Source of the DNA: Candidatus Saccharibacteria bacterium UBA2866
GTDB lineage: Bacteria > Patescibacteriota > Saccharimonadia > Saccharimonadales > Saccharimonadaceae
Direction: 5' to 3'
Length of the DNA: 28,684 bases
Assembly: GCA_002350545.1 (NCBI GenBank)
Contig: DEEY01000005.1
Coordinates: forward strand, 1-28,684
The position numbers and the translations under genes are program-made. The number at the start of each line of letters is the position of its first letter. The first letter of the stretch is position 1. Under the pieces are notes generated by a model. It searched no databases and was not told where the DNA came from. It worked only from the letters and a program-made list of their open reading frames with translations. Shown here piece after piece: positions 1 through 6,123 of this stretch.

Positions 1-29
1 TGCAAAGGTTCTGAGATAATACGATAAAC

Positions 30-58
30 TTGCATTTTAAGCAAAAGTGTGATATAAT
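30..58 (+). promoter_or_regulatory. Promoter of small ORF at 67
   Basis: A -35 TTGCAT (30-35) is 17 bp from an extended -10, TGA-TATAAT (50-58). The ATG at 67 is 8 nt after the -10, so the transcript probably starts at or within 1-2 nt of the start codon (near-leaderless). Confidence 0.7.
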
Positions 59-66
59 AGTGTTAT

Positions 67-222
67 ATGAGTACTAATTATACCGAGAGTGTGTTTAATG
101 TGCCTTCTTTTGCTAGAAAAGAAAGCTATGGTTTTGATGCTTGTAGAGATAATTTTGAGGTATATCAAGAACTTAATGAGATTTCTAAGGAGATAGAGGA
201 ATGTCGATTAAGAAATTGCTAA
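67..222 (+). CDS. Small hypothetical protein (51 aa), probably leaderless
   Basis: This 51-codon reading frame starts 8 nt after a good extended -10 box and ends (TAA 220-222) 22 bp inside the next gene, which fits the tightly overlapping layout seen elsewhere in the window. The product is soluble. Its C-terminal part (about residues 31-50) is rich in Glu and Arg and could form a helix; it has Cys at 26, 46 and 51. I recognise no family. The promoter position and overlap are the only support for it being real; the alternative is a short leader upstream of the gene at 201, which has its own AAGGAG site within this frame (187-192). Confidence 0.5.
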   Translation: MSTNYTESVFNVPSFARKESYGFDACRDNFEVYQELNEISKEIEECRLRNC

Positions 223-578
223 AAGTCCACGGTTTCAAAACTGCTAATAAATCGGCACGAACTGATAATGGTTTTATCTATGACGAACTAATTAATGCTG
301 AATCGGCGCTAGGGCGGACTTTGTTTGGCCCGGTGCCAGAAGGTCACCAGAGAGAATTTTTTGAATCGCGCCCGAACGTGTGGATTTGGCACGAAAGTTT
401 TGTAAATCAACTTGGAAAAATCGAGGAAATGACAATTCGCTACGAAGTGCGTCCGACAGGCGTTTACAAAAAACCGTTCGGTGGAACATACGAGCGATTG
501 GAAGGTGACGAACTAATGAATTTCCGGAAAGCGGCAAGGGGATATTTGGAACTTGTCAAATCAAAACTCTATTGCTAA
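201..578 (+). CDS. Hypothetical protein (125 aa)
   Basis: A soluble 125-residue protein with no membrane segment or signal peptide. The start is supported by a Shine-Dalgarno-like AAGGAG at 187-192, inside the end of the preceding small ORF. The middle (about residues 50-90) is aromatic and mixed in charge (WIWHESFVNQ, YEVRPTGVYKK) and looks like an alpha/beta domain; the C-terminal third looks helical. I do not recognise the family. Its stop codon (576-578) overlaps the -10 box of the next gene, so the two are transcribed in the same direction but the downstream gene has its own promoter. Confidence 0.75.
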   Translation: MSIKKLLKVHGFKTANKSARTDNGFIYDELINAESALGRTLFGPVPEGHQREFFESRPNVWIWHESFVNQLGKIEEMTIRYEVRPTGVYKKPFGGTYERLEGDELMNFRKAARGYLELVKSKLYC

Positions 579-581
579 AAT
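553..581 (+). promoter_or_regulatory. Leaderless promoter of membrane protein gene at 588
   Basis: TTGTCA (553-558), 17 bp, then TGC-TAAAAT (573-581), with ATG exactly 6 nt further. The -10 hexamer overlaps the TAA stop of the upstream gene. Confidence 0.65.
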
Positions 582-587
582 AGAGAT

Positions 588-1064
588 ATGGAAAATACTG
601 AAGTAAAAAAAGATAAGAAAAAAACTGATAAAGTAAGAGACCCGAGAAAAAAGAAGAAAATTTTATCCATTGGTGTTTTTGTACTGGGCATGATTATGCT
701 GGTTGTGGGCATAGTTTTTTTGGTATTGAATGTTTTAAAGGGAAATGCTGTAGCAGATGGCGAGTATTTAGTGGCGGCAGAAAATTGGGTGCTGACCGAC
801 TGCGGAGACGAAGATTGCGACAAAGTGATTTGGGATTTTACGGAAATCGGTAAAGGGTCCTTGACAACAGATGGCGGAGAACACAATTATGACTTTAAAT
901 GGGCGATTAAAGATGGAAAGCTAGATATTCAGACTGATTGGCTTTATGAGCTAAATAACGAATATGAATACTCATTAGATCAAAGCAACGGGGTTTTGAC
1001 TTTGCGCGACATAGACACGGAAGAAGATGCAGAAGTAGAATACCGGTTTGCTGCACAACCGTAA
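588..1064 (+). CDS. Small membrane-anchored hypothetical protein (158 aa)
   Basis: The protein has a very basic cytoplasmic N-terminus (Lys/Arg-rich, residues 5-24), one transmembrane helix (about 25-50) and an acidic external domain of about 105 residues. That domain has alternating beta-like segments (e.g. WVLTDCGDEDCDKVIWDF, LTLRDIDTEEDAEVEYRF) and two Cys in CGDEDC that could form a disulfide. The pattern resembles small lipocalin-like or META-type beta domains seen in anchored surface proteins, but that is a guess from pattern only. The start has no Shine-Dalgarno site; it lies 6 nt after a TAAAAT -10, so the mRNA is likely leaderless. Confidence 0.8.
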   Translation: MENTEVKKDKKKTDKVRDPRKKKKILSIGVFVLGMIMLVVGIVFLVLNVLKGNAVADGEYLVAAENWVLTDCGDEDCDKVIWDFTEIGKGSLTTDGGEHNYDFKWAIKDGKLDIQTDWLYELNNEYEYSLDQSNGVLTLRDIDTEEDAEVEYRFAAQP

Positions 1065-1076
1065 ATATGTTATAAT
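1048..1076 (+). promoter_or_regulatory. Leaderless promoter of the cysteine desulfurase-mnmA operon
   Basis: TTGCTG (1048-1053), 17 bp, TGT-TATAAT (1068-1076), then 6 nt to the ATG. No Shine-Dalgarno site is present. Confidence 0.75.
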
Positions 1077-1082
1077 ATAAAT

Positions 1083-2321
1083 ATGATTTATTTGGACCAT
1101 GCAGCGGCAACGCCGGTTGATGCGCGAGTTTTAAAAGCGATGGAGCCGTATTTCACGGATGATTTTTTCAATCCATCGGCGGCTTATTTGCCAGCGAAAA
1201 AAGTTTCGGCTGAGTATGAAGAGGCAAAAAGCAAAATTGCGCATGCGATAGGGGCTAAGCAATCCGATCTTGTCATTACTGCTGGCGCGACCGAAGCAAA
1301 TAATTTGGCATTTACAGCTATGACGACGCGAAAATGCTCGTCGTCCTCGGAACGCTCCCTCGCGCCCGTCGTTACGGGGCTCGGTCGCTCCGTATTTTCC
1401 ACGTCGGAAAATATGCTCCTCGGACGAGAGCATTCTTCGCGTCTGTTATATCTGGAAACGGAGCATGATTCAGTGCGGCGGGTAGCCGAGCAGTATGGCG
1501 GTTTGGCGGTTAAAGTCCTGCCGAATGGGGTGATTGACTTAGAGGATTTGAAAGCAAAAATCACAGATGACGTGCAGTTAATTTCGGTATCACTTGCAAA
1601 TAATGAAATCGGGACAATTCAACCTTTGGCGGATATTTCAAGTATTATTCGCGAGGTGAAAATTGATCGCTATAAACGTGGTGTTAAAACACAGTTGCTT
1701 TTACATTCGGATGCATCGCAAGCATTGAATTTGCTTGATATTAATGTAGCAAGATTAGGGGTGGATCTTTTGACTTTGAACGCAGCGAAAGTTTATGGCC
1801 CAAAGGGCGTAGGGGCTTTGTATGTCTCACACGAGGCTAAACTTAAGCCACTGACCGTAGGTGGTGGGCAGGAGAAAGGATTACGTTCTGGGACCGAAAA
1901 CGTGCCTGGAGTAATTGGATTTGCCCGAGCAGTAGAATTAGCAAAGGAGCATTTAAATGGGAATCGAAAAAAATACACAAATTGGCGAAAAATTTTGCTA
2001 GCGGAACTTGAAGGCTATGAATTAATCAATAAAAAGCATTGTTTAGATAATTTTGTCGTATTATGTTTTCCTGGTTTAGACGCAGAGCGATTGATATATC
2101 TTTTGGAGGATGAAAAAGTATATGTTTCGACAGGGGCAGCCTGTGCTGCATCGAAGGGTGAAAAATCACATGTACTTGCGGCGATTAGTTTATCGGATGA
2201 CCAAATTGCCGGGTCGCTTAGAATCACTTTTGGCGAAACAAATGACGAGGCTCAGATTCATGAAGCTGCAAAAATCATTAATCGGGTAGTGGCTAAGGAA
2301 AGGGCACGAGTAAATGGCTAA
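1083..2321 (+). CDS. Cysteine desulfurase (NifS/IscS class) with in-frame palindromic insert
   Basis: A class V aminotransferase-fold, PLP-dependent enzyme that takes sulfur from L-cysteine as an enzyme persulfide. Visible landmarks are the N-terminal YLDHAAATP, His128 in ETEHDS, ANNEIGTIQP (172-181), Asp210/Gln213 in HSDASQ, the PLP lysine K236 in NAAKVYGPKG and the catalytic C354 in STGAACAAS. The usual SxHK motif reads NAAK here. The stop overlaps mnmA by 8 bp, so this is very likely the dedicated sulfur donor for MnmA, like the YrvO-MnmA pair of Bacillus. Residues about 81-121, between the NNLAF helix and the strand leading to His128, are encoded by a palindromic repeat (1325-1443); family members have only a short loop there. 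It is transcribed from a leaderless promoter. Confidence 0.95.
   Translation: MIYLDHAAATPVDARVLKAMEPYFTDDFFNPSAAYLPAKKVSAEYEEAKSKIAHAIGAKQSDLVITAGATEANNLAFTAMTTRKCSSSSERSLAPVVTGLGRSVFSTSENMLLGREHSSRLLYLETEHDSVRRVAEQYGGLAVKVLPNGVIDLEDLKAKITDDVQLISVSLANNEIGTIQPLADISSIIREVKIDRYKRGVKTQLLLHSDASQALNLLDINVARLGVDLLTLNAAKVYGPKGVGALYVSHEAKLKPLTVGGGQEKGLRSGTENVPGVIGFARAVELAKEHLNGNRKKYTNWRKILLAELEGYELINKKHCLDNFVVLCFPGLDAERLIYLLEDEKVYVSTGAACAASKGEKSHVLAAISLSDDQIAGSLRITFGETNDEAQIHEAAKIINRVVAKERARVNG
1325..1443 (+). repeat. Intragenic palindromic element A (in cysteine desulfurase)
   Basis: A 119-bp GC-rich quasi-palindrome inside the cysteine desulfurase gene. The outer arms 1325-1345 and 1423-1443 pair with two single-base bulges. 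The core holds hairpin 1, tipped by CCCGT-CGTT-ACGGG, and hairpin 2, TATTTTCC-ACGTC-GGAAAATA. The core (1346-1422) is identical to that of element B in obg. It is translated in frame as about 40 Ser/Arg-rich residues. The boundaries are set by the limits of arm pairing. Confidence 0.9.
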
Positions 2322-3420
2322 AACGGTGTATGTAGGGATGAGCGGGGGAGTTGATTCGTCGGTCTCGGCGCTACTTTTGAAGGAGCAGGGTTATAAGGTA
2401 GTGGGCATATATATGAAAAACTGGTCAAAAGACCTACCTGGCATGAAGTGTCCGTGGGCGGAAGACCTTGCTGATGCAAAACGAGTAGCGGTTAAGCTGG
2501 GGATAGATTTTGAAGTGTGGGATTTTGAAGAGGCTTACCGCGAGAAAGTGGTGGAATATATGTTGCGTGAGTTCAAGGCGGGAAACACGCCAAATCCAGA
2601 CATTATGTGCAACCAAGAGATAAAGTTTAAGCTATTTTATGAGAAAGCGATGGAAAAAGGGGCTGACTTTATTGCTACCGGGCACTATGCACGGGTAATC
2701 GACGGCAAACTCGCACGAGCGGTCGATGAAAATAAAGATCAGACATATTTCTTGTACCGGATTTCTGAGGAAGCGCTTACGCACACTTTATTCCCAATTG
2801 GTGGAATGACGAAGCCAGAAGTGAAGAAACTGGCAGAGGAAAAAGGTTTGCATAACGCTTATAAAAAGGAGTCAATGGGAGTGTGCTTTGTGGGCGAAGT
2901 GGGAATGAAAGACTTTTTGAAAGAGTATATCGATGCTGAACCTGGAGAGATTCGGGAAATTGAAACTGAAAAAGTATTAGGTTATCACGAGGGTGCGATA
3001 TTTTATACAATTGGGCAAAGGCATGGTTTGTACATCGCTGCTGAGGTACCATATTACGTTGTCAAAAAAGATATAAAAAAGAACGTAGTTTATGTATCGA
3101 AGAATTTAAATAATGGTGAGTTGTGGACGAGTGAGTTAAGACTAGAAGATCTTCTGCTTCGGTTCGGGGCATTTCGGAGCGCGGCAGCGCGAGAATTAGC
3201 GCCGGCCGCCCGTGGCGACGGGCCGGCCGGACGCGGCCCCGAACGAAGCGGAAGAGCTTTGAGCGTACTGGTTCGTTTGCGTCACCGTGCACCATTGATT
3301 CCAGCAATACTTGATGGGAATACGTTACATTTCGAGCACGAAATAAAGCGCCCTGCTTCGGGGCAGAGCGCGGTGCTTTATGATGGTGAAATTTGCCTTG
3401 GTGGCGGGATAATTGCCTAG
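2314..3420 (+). CDS. mnmA: tRNA-specific 2-thiouridylase MnmA with in-frame palindromic insert
   Basis: MnmA makes s2U34 in the wobble position of tRNA Lys, Glu and Gln, using ATP and a persulfide sulfur. The PP-loop SGGVDS is at residues 10-15, and the catalytic cysteine pair is C99 (NPDIMCNQEIKF) and C191 (GVCFVGEV). The motifs ATGHYAR (121-127), DQTYFLY (142-148) and TIGQRHGLY (232-240) are present. The 8-bp overlap with the cysteine desulfurase gene points to translational coupling. Residues about 279-315 (Arg/Ala/Gly/Pro-rich) come from palindromic element C and interrupt the C-terminal beta-barrel domain between TSEL and VLVRLRHRAPLIPA. The stop codon shares its CTAG with the convergent gene 3417-3620. 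Confidence 0.96.
   Translation: MAKTVYVGMSGGVDSSVSALLLKEQGYKVVGIYMKNWSKDLPGMKCPWAEDLADAKRVAVKLGIDFEVWDFEEAYREKVVEYMLREFKAGNTPNPDIMCNQEIKFKLFYEKAMEKGADFIATGHYARVIDGKLARAVDENKDQTYFLYRISEEALTHTLFPIGGMTKPEVKKLAEEKGLHNAYKKESMGVCFVGEVGMKDFLKEYIDAEPGEIREIETEKVLGYHEGAIFYTIGQRHGLYIAAEVPYYVVKKDIKKNVVYVSKNLNNGELWTSELRLEDLLLRFGAFRSAAARELAPAARGDGPAGRGPERSGRALSVLVRLRHRAPLIPAILDGNTLHFEHEIKRPASGQSAVLYDGEICLGGGIIA
3149..3257 (-). repeat. Intragenic palindromic element C (in mnmA)
   Basis: An approximately 109-bp, very GC-rich palindrome inside mnmA. The outer arms are about 3150-3169 and 3236-3256 (TTCTGCTTCGGTTCGGGG against its near reverse complement). Read on the minus strand it has the same order as elements A, B and D: outer stem, a hairpin tipped by CCCGT-CGCC-ACGGG with a long GGCCGG-type stem, a second hairpin GCGC-TGCC-GCGC, outer stem. 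Its orientation is opposite to its host gene. The ends are approximate. Confidence 0.85.
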
Positions 3421-3620
3421 ACCACCATCATTGCGACGTCGGCGCAAAGCAAAATAGCAGCAATCATACTCATTACGGTAACAATATAAACGTGCATACG
3501 TTCACTGTTGCTGATGCCTTTGGCTTTAGCGGTGCGAGTTACTGTTTTTTTGCGTGCACCAGATTTTGCTGTGGTTTTTTTAGCGGTTTTGGTTGCGGTT
3601 TTCTTTTTTGCTTGTGCCAT
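3417..3620 (-). CDS. Small Lys/Ala-rich membrane protein (67 aa)
   Basis: Residues 1-35 are a strongly basic Lys/Ala/Thr-rich tail of the kind seen in histone H1-like tails (repeated AKK, TAK and RTAKAK units); residues 43-66 form one hydrophobic helix. The predicted product is a bitopic protein whose basic, probably cytoplasmic, tail could bind nucleic acid or the inner membrane surface; that role is inferred from composition only. The start is the ATG at 3620, preceded by AAGGAATT and a promoter with TTGACT-17-TATTAT; a longer frame to 3677 would run into that promoter. Its stop (3417-3419) and the mnmA stop (3418-3420) overlap in a CTAG. Confidence 0.75.
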   Translation of the reverse strand: MAQAKKKTATKTAKKTTAKSGARKKTVTRTAKAKGISNSERMHVYIVTVMSMIAAILLCADVAMMVV

Positions 3621-3648
3621 AAAAAATTCCTTTATAATACTTATGATT

Positions 3649-3677
3649 ATAATAGCACGTTGGCGAGGTATAGTCAA
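3649..3677 (-). promoter_or_regulatory. Promoter of small Lys/Ala-rich protein
   Basis: On the minus strand, TTGACT (3677-3672), 17 bp, TATTAT (3654-3649) with TGC in front. The leader is about 22-25 nt and carries an AAGGAATT ribosome binding site. It overlaps the divergent alaS promoter. Confidence 0.65.
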
Positions 3678-3689
3678 GTGTGGTATAAT
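3660..3689 (+). promoter_or_regulatory. Leaderless promoter of alaS
   Basis: A weak -35, TTGGCG (3660-3665), is followed by TGG-TATAAT (3681-3689) and exactly 6 nt to the ATG at 3696. There is no ribosome binding site. Confidence 0.65.
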
Positions 3690-3695
3690 TGTGAA

Positions 3696-5576
3696 ATGGA
3701 TGCAAATGAAATTAGAAAAAAGTTTTTAGAATTTCAAGTTAAAAATGGGCATAAGGTGATTCAACCGGCTCCACTAGTGCTGGAGGGTGACCCAACAACG
3801 CTATTTACGGGATCGGGGATGCAACCACTTTTGCCATATCTGCTTGGCAAAGAACACCCGGATGGTACTAGGCTTTGCGATTCTCAGCCTTCAATGCGAA
3901 TGCAGGATATTGATGATGTTGGCGACCCACGTCATACGACGGTGTTTGAAATGTTAGGGAATTGGTCTTTGGGTGATTATTTTAAAGAAGAGCAAATCCG
4001 AAATTTCTTTAAGTTTTTGACGGAGATTGTAGGGCTAGACCCGGAAAAGATTTATGTAACATGCTTTATTGGGAATGAAAAGTATGGCATTCCAAAGGAC
4101 GAGGAGGCCGCCGAAATCTGGCAAAAGGTGTTTAAGGAGGCCGGCATTGATGCTAAGGTAGCAGAGATTGGTACAGCGGCTGATGGTGATAAACGAGGAA
4201 TTAAGCCGGGGGAACGAATTTTCTTCTACGACGACCACGAAAACTGGTGGTCGCGAGGCGGTGGCTGTGAATCTACACCAATTGGTGACCCGTGTGGGCC
4301 TGATTCTGAGGTGTTTTACGATTTTGGTGAAGACAAACAAGACGTAGAAAAATACGGTAAGGCTCACCCAGCTTCGGATGGAGCTAGATTTATGGAGATT
4401 GGTAATTCAGTCTTTATGCAGTATCGGCGGCTGGAAGATGGGTCGTTTGAGCCTCTAGAAAAGAAAAATGTAGACTTTGGTGGAGGATTAGAGAGGATTG
4501 CAGCGGCATCGATTGGGTCATTTGATGTGTTTAAGATTTCCTTGATGAAGCCGATTATCGATAAGTTAGAGCAGATTTCTGGTAAATCATATGATAATAA
4601 TACGGATGAAATGCGGGTGATTGCAGACCATATTCGAGGCGCGTATCTACTTGCCGCACAGGGGTTGGTGCCTTCAAACAAAACTCAGGGTTATGCGATG
4701 AGGCGTTTGCTTAGGCGGGCGATTTTAAGGGCTTTAGATCTCGGGATTTCTTCAAATTTCTTGTCAGAAATTGTACCAATTGTGGCGGAAAACTATGCAG
4801 ACTTGCCAGATTCGATTCTAACGCATCGAGGGGATGCGCTTGAAGTGATGCTGCGCGAGGAAAATGCCTTTAGGAAAACCTTAAATCGTGGACTGAAAGA
4901 GTTAAATAAGTTAGTTAAAAACAATAAAATGCTAAATGGCGGTGATTTGTTTAAGCTTCAGGATACTTACGGGTTTCCGATGGAGTTATCTGTCGAAGAA
5001 TGCTATAGACAGGGGATTGAACTGACATCAGATTATGTAAAGGAATTTGAGGCAGCGCTTGCTGAACAGCGTGAACGCTCACAGACGGCATCGAAAGGAA
5101 TGTTTAAGGGTGGTCTTGAAGACCACGGTGAGCAGACAGTAAAGTACCATACGTCGTGCCATCTACTACTTGCAGCTTTGCAAAAATTGATTGATCCTAC
5201 TATTTGCCAAAAAGGATCAAACATTACTTCGGAACGAGTGCGATTTGATTTTAATTGCGACCATAAATTAACTGACGAAGAAAAGAGTGCGGTTGAAGCA
5301 CAAGTAAATGAGTGGATTGAAGCGGACTTGCCAGTGGTATTTGATGAATATGACAAAGAGTATGCACGAAATACATTGAAGGCGCATGGCGAATTCTGGG
5401 ATAAATATCCGGACATGCTGAAGGTTTATACGATTGGTGATTTTGATAATCCGGTGTCACGCGAGGTATGTGGTGGACCACACGTGGAACATACCGGGGT
5501 GCTAGGTAAATTCAAAATCAAAAAAGAAGAATCGTCTTCAGCGGGAGTACGAAGAATAAAAGCAGTTCTAGAATAA
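3696..5576 (+). CDS. alaS: Alanyl-tRNA synthetase, short form lacking C-Ala
   Basis: This class II synthetase charges tRNA-Ala. The catalytic domain (about 1-270) shows FTGSGMQPLLPYLLG (37-51), TVFEMLGNWSLGDYF (82-96), GERIFFYDDHENWW (172-185) and FGGGLERIAA (261-270). A tRNA-recognition helical domain follows (about 290-455). The editing domain has its zinc/hydrolytic ligands H485 and H489 (HTSCH) and C592 and H596 (CGGPH). The protein ends at 626 residues right after the editing domain, so the C-Ala/DHHA1 oligomerisation domain (full-length enzymes about 850-880) is absent. The start at 3696 is chosen from the family alignment and the -10 box 6 nt upstream; the open frame continues upstream with non-family sequence. 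Short AlaRSs of this kind are, as I recall, known in CPR bacteria. Confidence 0.96.
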   Translation: MDANEIRKKFLEFQVKNGHKVIQPAPLVLEGDPTTLFTGSGMQPLLPYLLGKEHPDGTRLCDSQPSMRMQDIDDVGDPRHTTVFEMLGNWSLGDYFKEEQIRNFFKFLTEIVGLDPEKIYVTCFIGNEKYGIPKDEEAAEIWQKVFKEAGIDAKVAEIGTAADGDKRGIKPGERIFFYDDHENWWSRGGGCESTPIGDPCGPDSEVFYDFGEDKQDVEKYGKAHPASDGARFMEIGNSVFMQYRRLEDGSFEPLEKKNVDFGGGLERIAAASIGSFDVFKISLMKPIIDKLEQISGKSYDNNTDEMRVIADHIRGAYLLAAQGLVPSNKTQGYAMRRLLRRAILRALDLGISSNFLSEIVPIVAENYADLPDSILTHRGDALEVMLREENAFRKTLNRGLKELNKLVKNNKMLNGGDLFKLQDTYGFPMELSVEECYRQGIELTSDYVKEFEAALAEQRERSQTASKGMFKGGLEDHGEQTVKYHTSCHLLLAALQKLIDPTICQKGSNITSERVRFDFNCDHKLTDEEKSAVEAQVNEWIEADLPVVFDEYDKEYARNTLKAHGEFWDKYPDMLKVYTIGDFDNPVSREVCGGPHVEHTGVLGKFKIKKEESSSAGVRRIKAVLE

Positions 5577-5577
5577 A

Positions 5578-5602
5578 AAATAGCCCCCTAGGGGCTGTTT
5601 TT
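5578..5602. terminator. Bidirectional terminator between alaS and the tRNA-editing gene
   Basis: A stem AGCCCC/GGGGCT (5582-5596) is flanked by an A-run before and GTTTTTT after it, so it can end transcripts from both sides. The minus-strand gene's stop codon adjoins it. Confidence 0.85.
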
Positions 5603-6090
5603 TATACTTTAATTACTGTGACTGAATTACCATGTTCCTCGATGAGTTTTATAAGGTCTGCGGTTTGTAACCAAATAGTGGCAGTATTGTCGCAGGGGTG
5701 AACGCCGATAATGCCGCCATCTTTTTCAAAATCTTCGTCGAGGAATAACTGGATCTTTTTGGTTTCGTCGCTTAGTAATCCGAGTGGGGTGACGGCGCCA
5801 GGAAAGAGATGGAGTTTGTCTTGTAAATCGTCTGCGGAAGCGAAACTTAAATGACGAGTACCGTGGTCTTTTTTAAATTGTTTTAAGTCTACGCGCTTGG
5901 CGCCCTTTACGGTAACCATGTAATAGTTTTGCTTCTTGTCGTCGCGAACGAAAAGGTTTTTAGCGTCGCGACCAGGGTAAGGCACGCCCACGCGGCCAAG
6001 TTCATCCATATTAAAAACCGCTTCGTGTTCGGTGGTTTCGTAGTTGATTTTGTGATTAGCTAGATAATCATAGGTTTGCTGTTTGTCCAT
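5602..6090 (-). CDS. YbaK/ProX-type aminoacyl-tRNA deacylase (ProXp-ala/PrdX-like)
   Basis: A 162-residue free-standing trans-editing domain of the YbaK/ProRS-INS superfamily. Its sequence (DAKNLFVRDDKKQNYYMVTVKG, LHLFPGAVTPLGLL, GIIGVHPCDNTATIWL) matches the PrdX/ProXp-ala branch, which hydrolyses Ala-tRNA(Pro); a different substrate is possible. The start is the ATG at 6090: it begins the family sequence (MDKQQTYDYL) and lies 7 nt after a TGC-TATAAT box, whereas the upstream extension covers that promoter. It is convergent with alaS, so two alanine quality-control enzymes share one terminator. The frame is complete and of normal length for the family. Confidence 0.9.
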   Translation of the reverse strand: MDKQQTYDYLANHKINYETTEHEAVFNMDELGRVGVPYPGRDAKNLFVRDDKKQNYYMVTVKGAKRVDLKQFKKDHGTRHLSFASADDLQDKLHLFPGAVTPLGLLSDETKKIQLFLDEDFEKDGGIIGVHPCDNTATIWLQTADLIKLIEEHGNSVTVIKV

Positions 6091-6097
6091 GTTGTAT

Positions 6098-6106
6098 ATT
6101 ATAGCA
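6098..6106 (-). promoter_or_regulatory. Leaderless extended -10 of the tRNA-editing gene
   Basis: TGC-TATAAT on the minus strand (6106-6098), 7 nt before the ATG. There is no clear -35; the box lies just beyond the stop of the FtsA-like gene. Confidence 0.65.
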
Positions 6107-6123
6107 TGAAGCAAGTAAGAAGA

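Noticed and set aside
1131..1564. Long minus-strand open frames across the cysteine desulfurase gene.
   Set aside because: Shadows created by the stop-poor palindromic element A and the host gene; no promoter or ribosome binding site on that strand.
3393..3695. N-terminal extension of alaS by 101 codons.
   Set aside because: It covers the divergent small gene and both promoters; AlaRS homology begins at the ATG at 3696.
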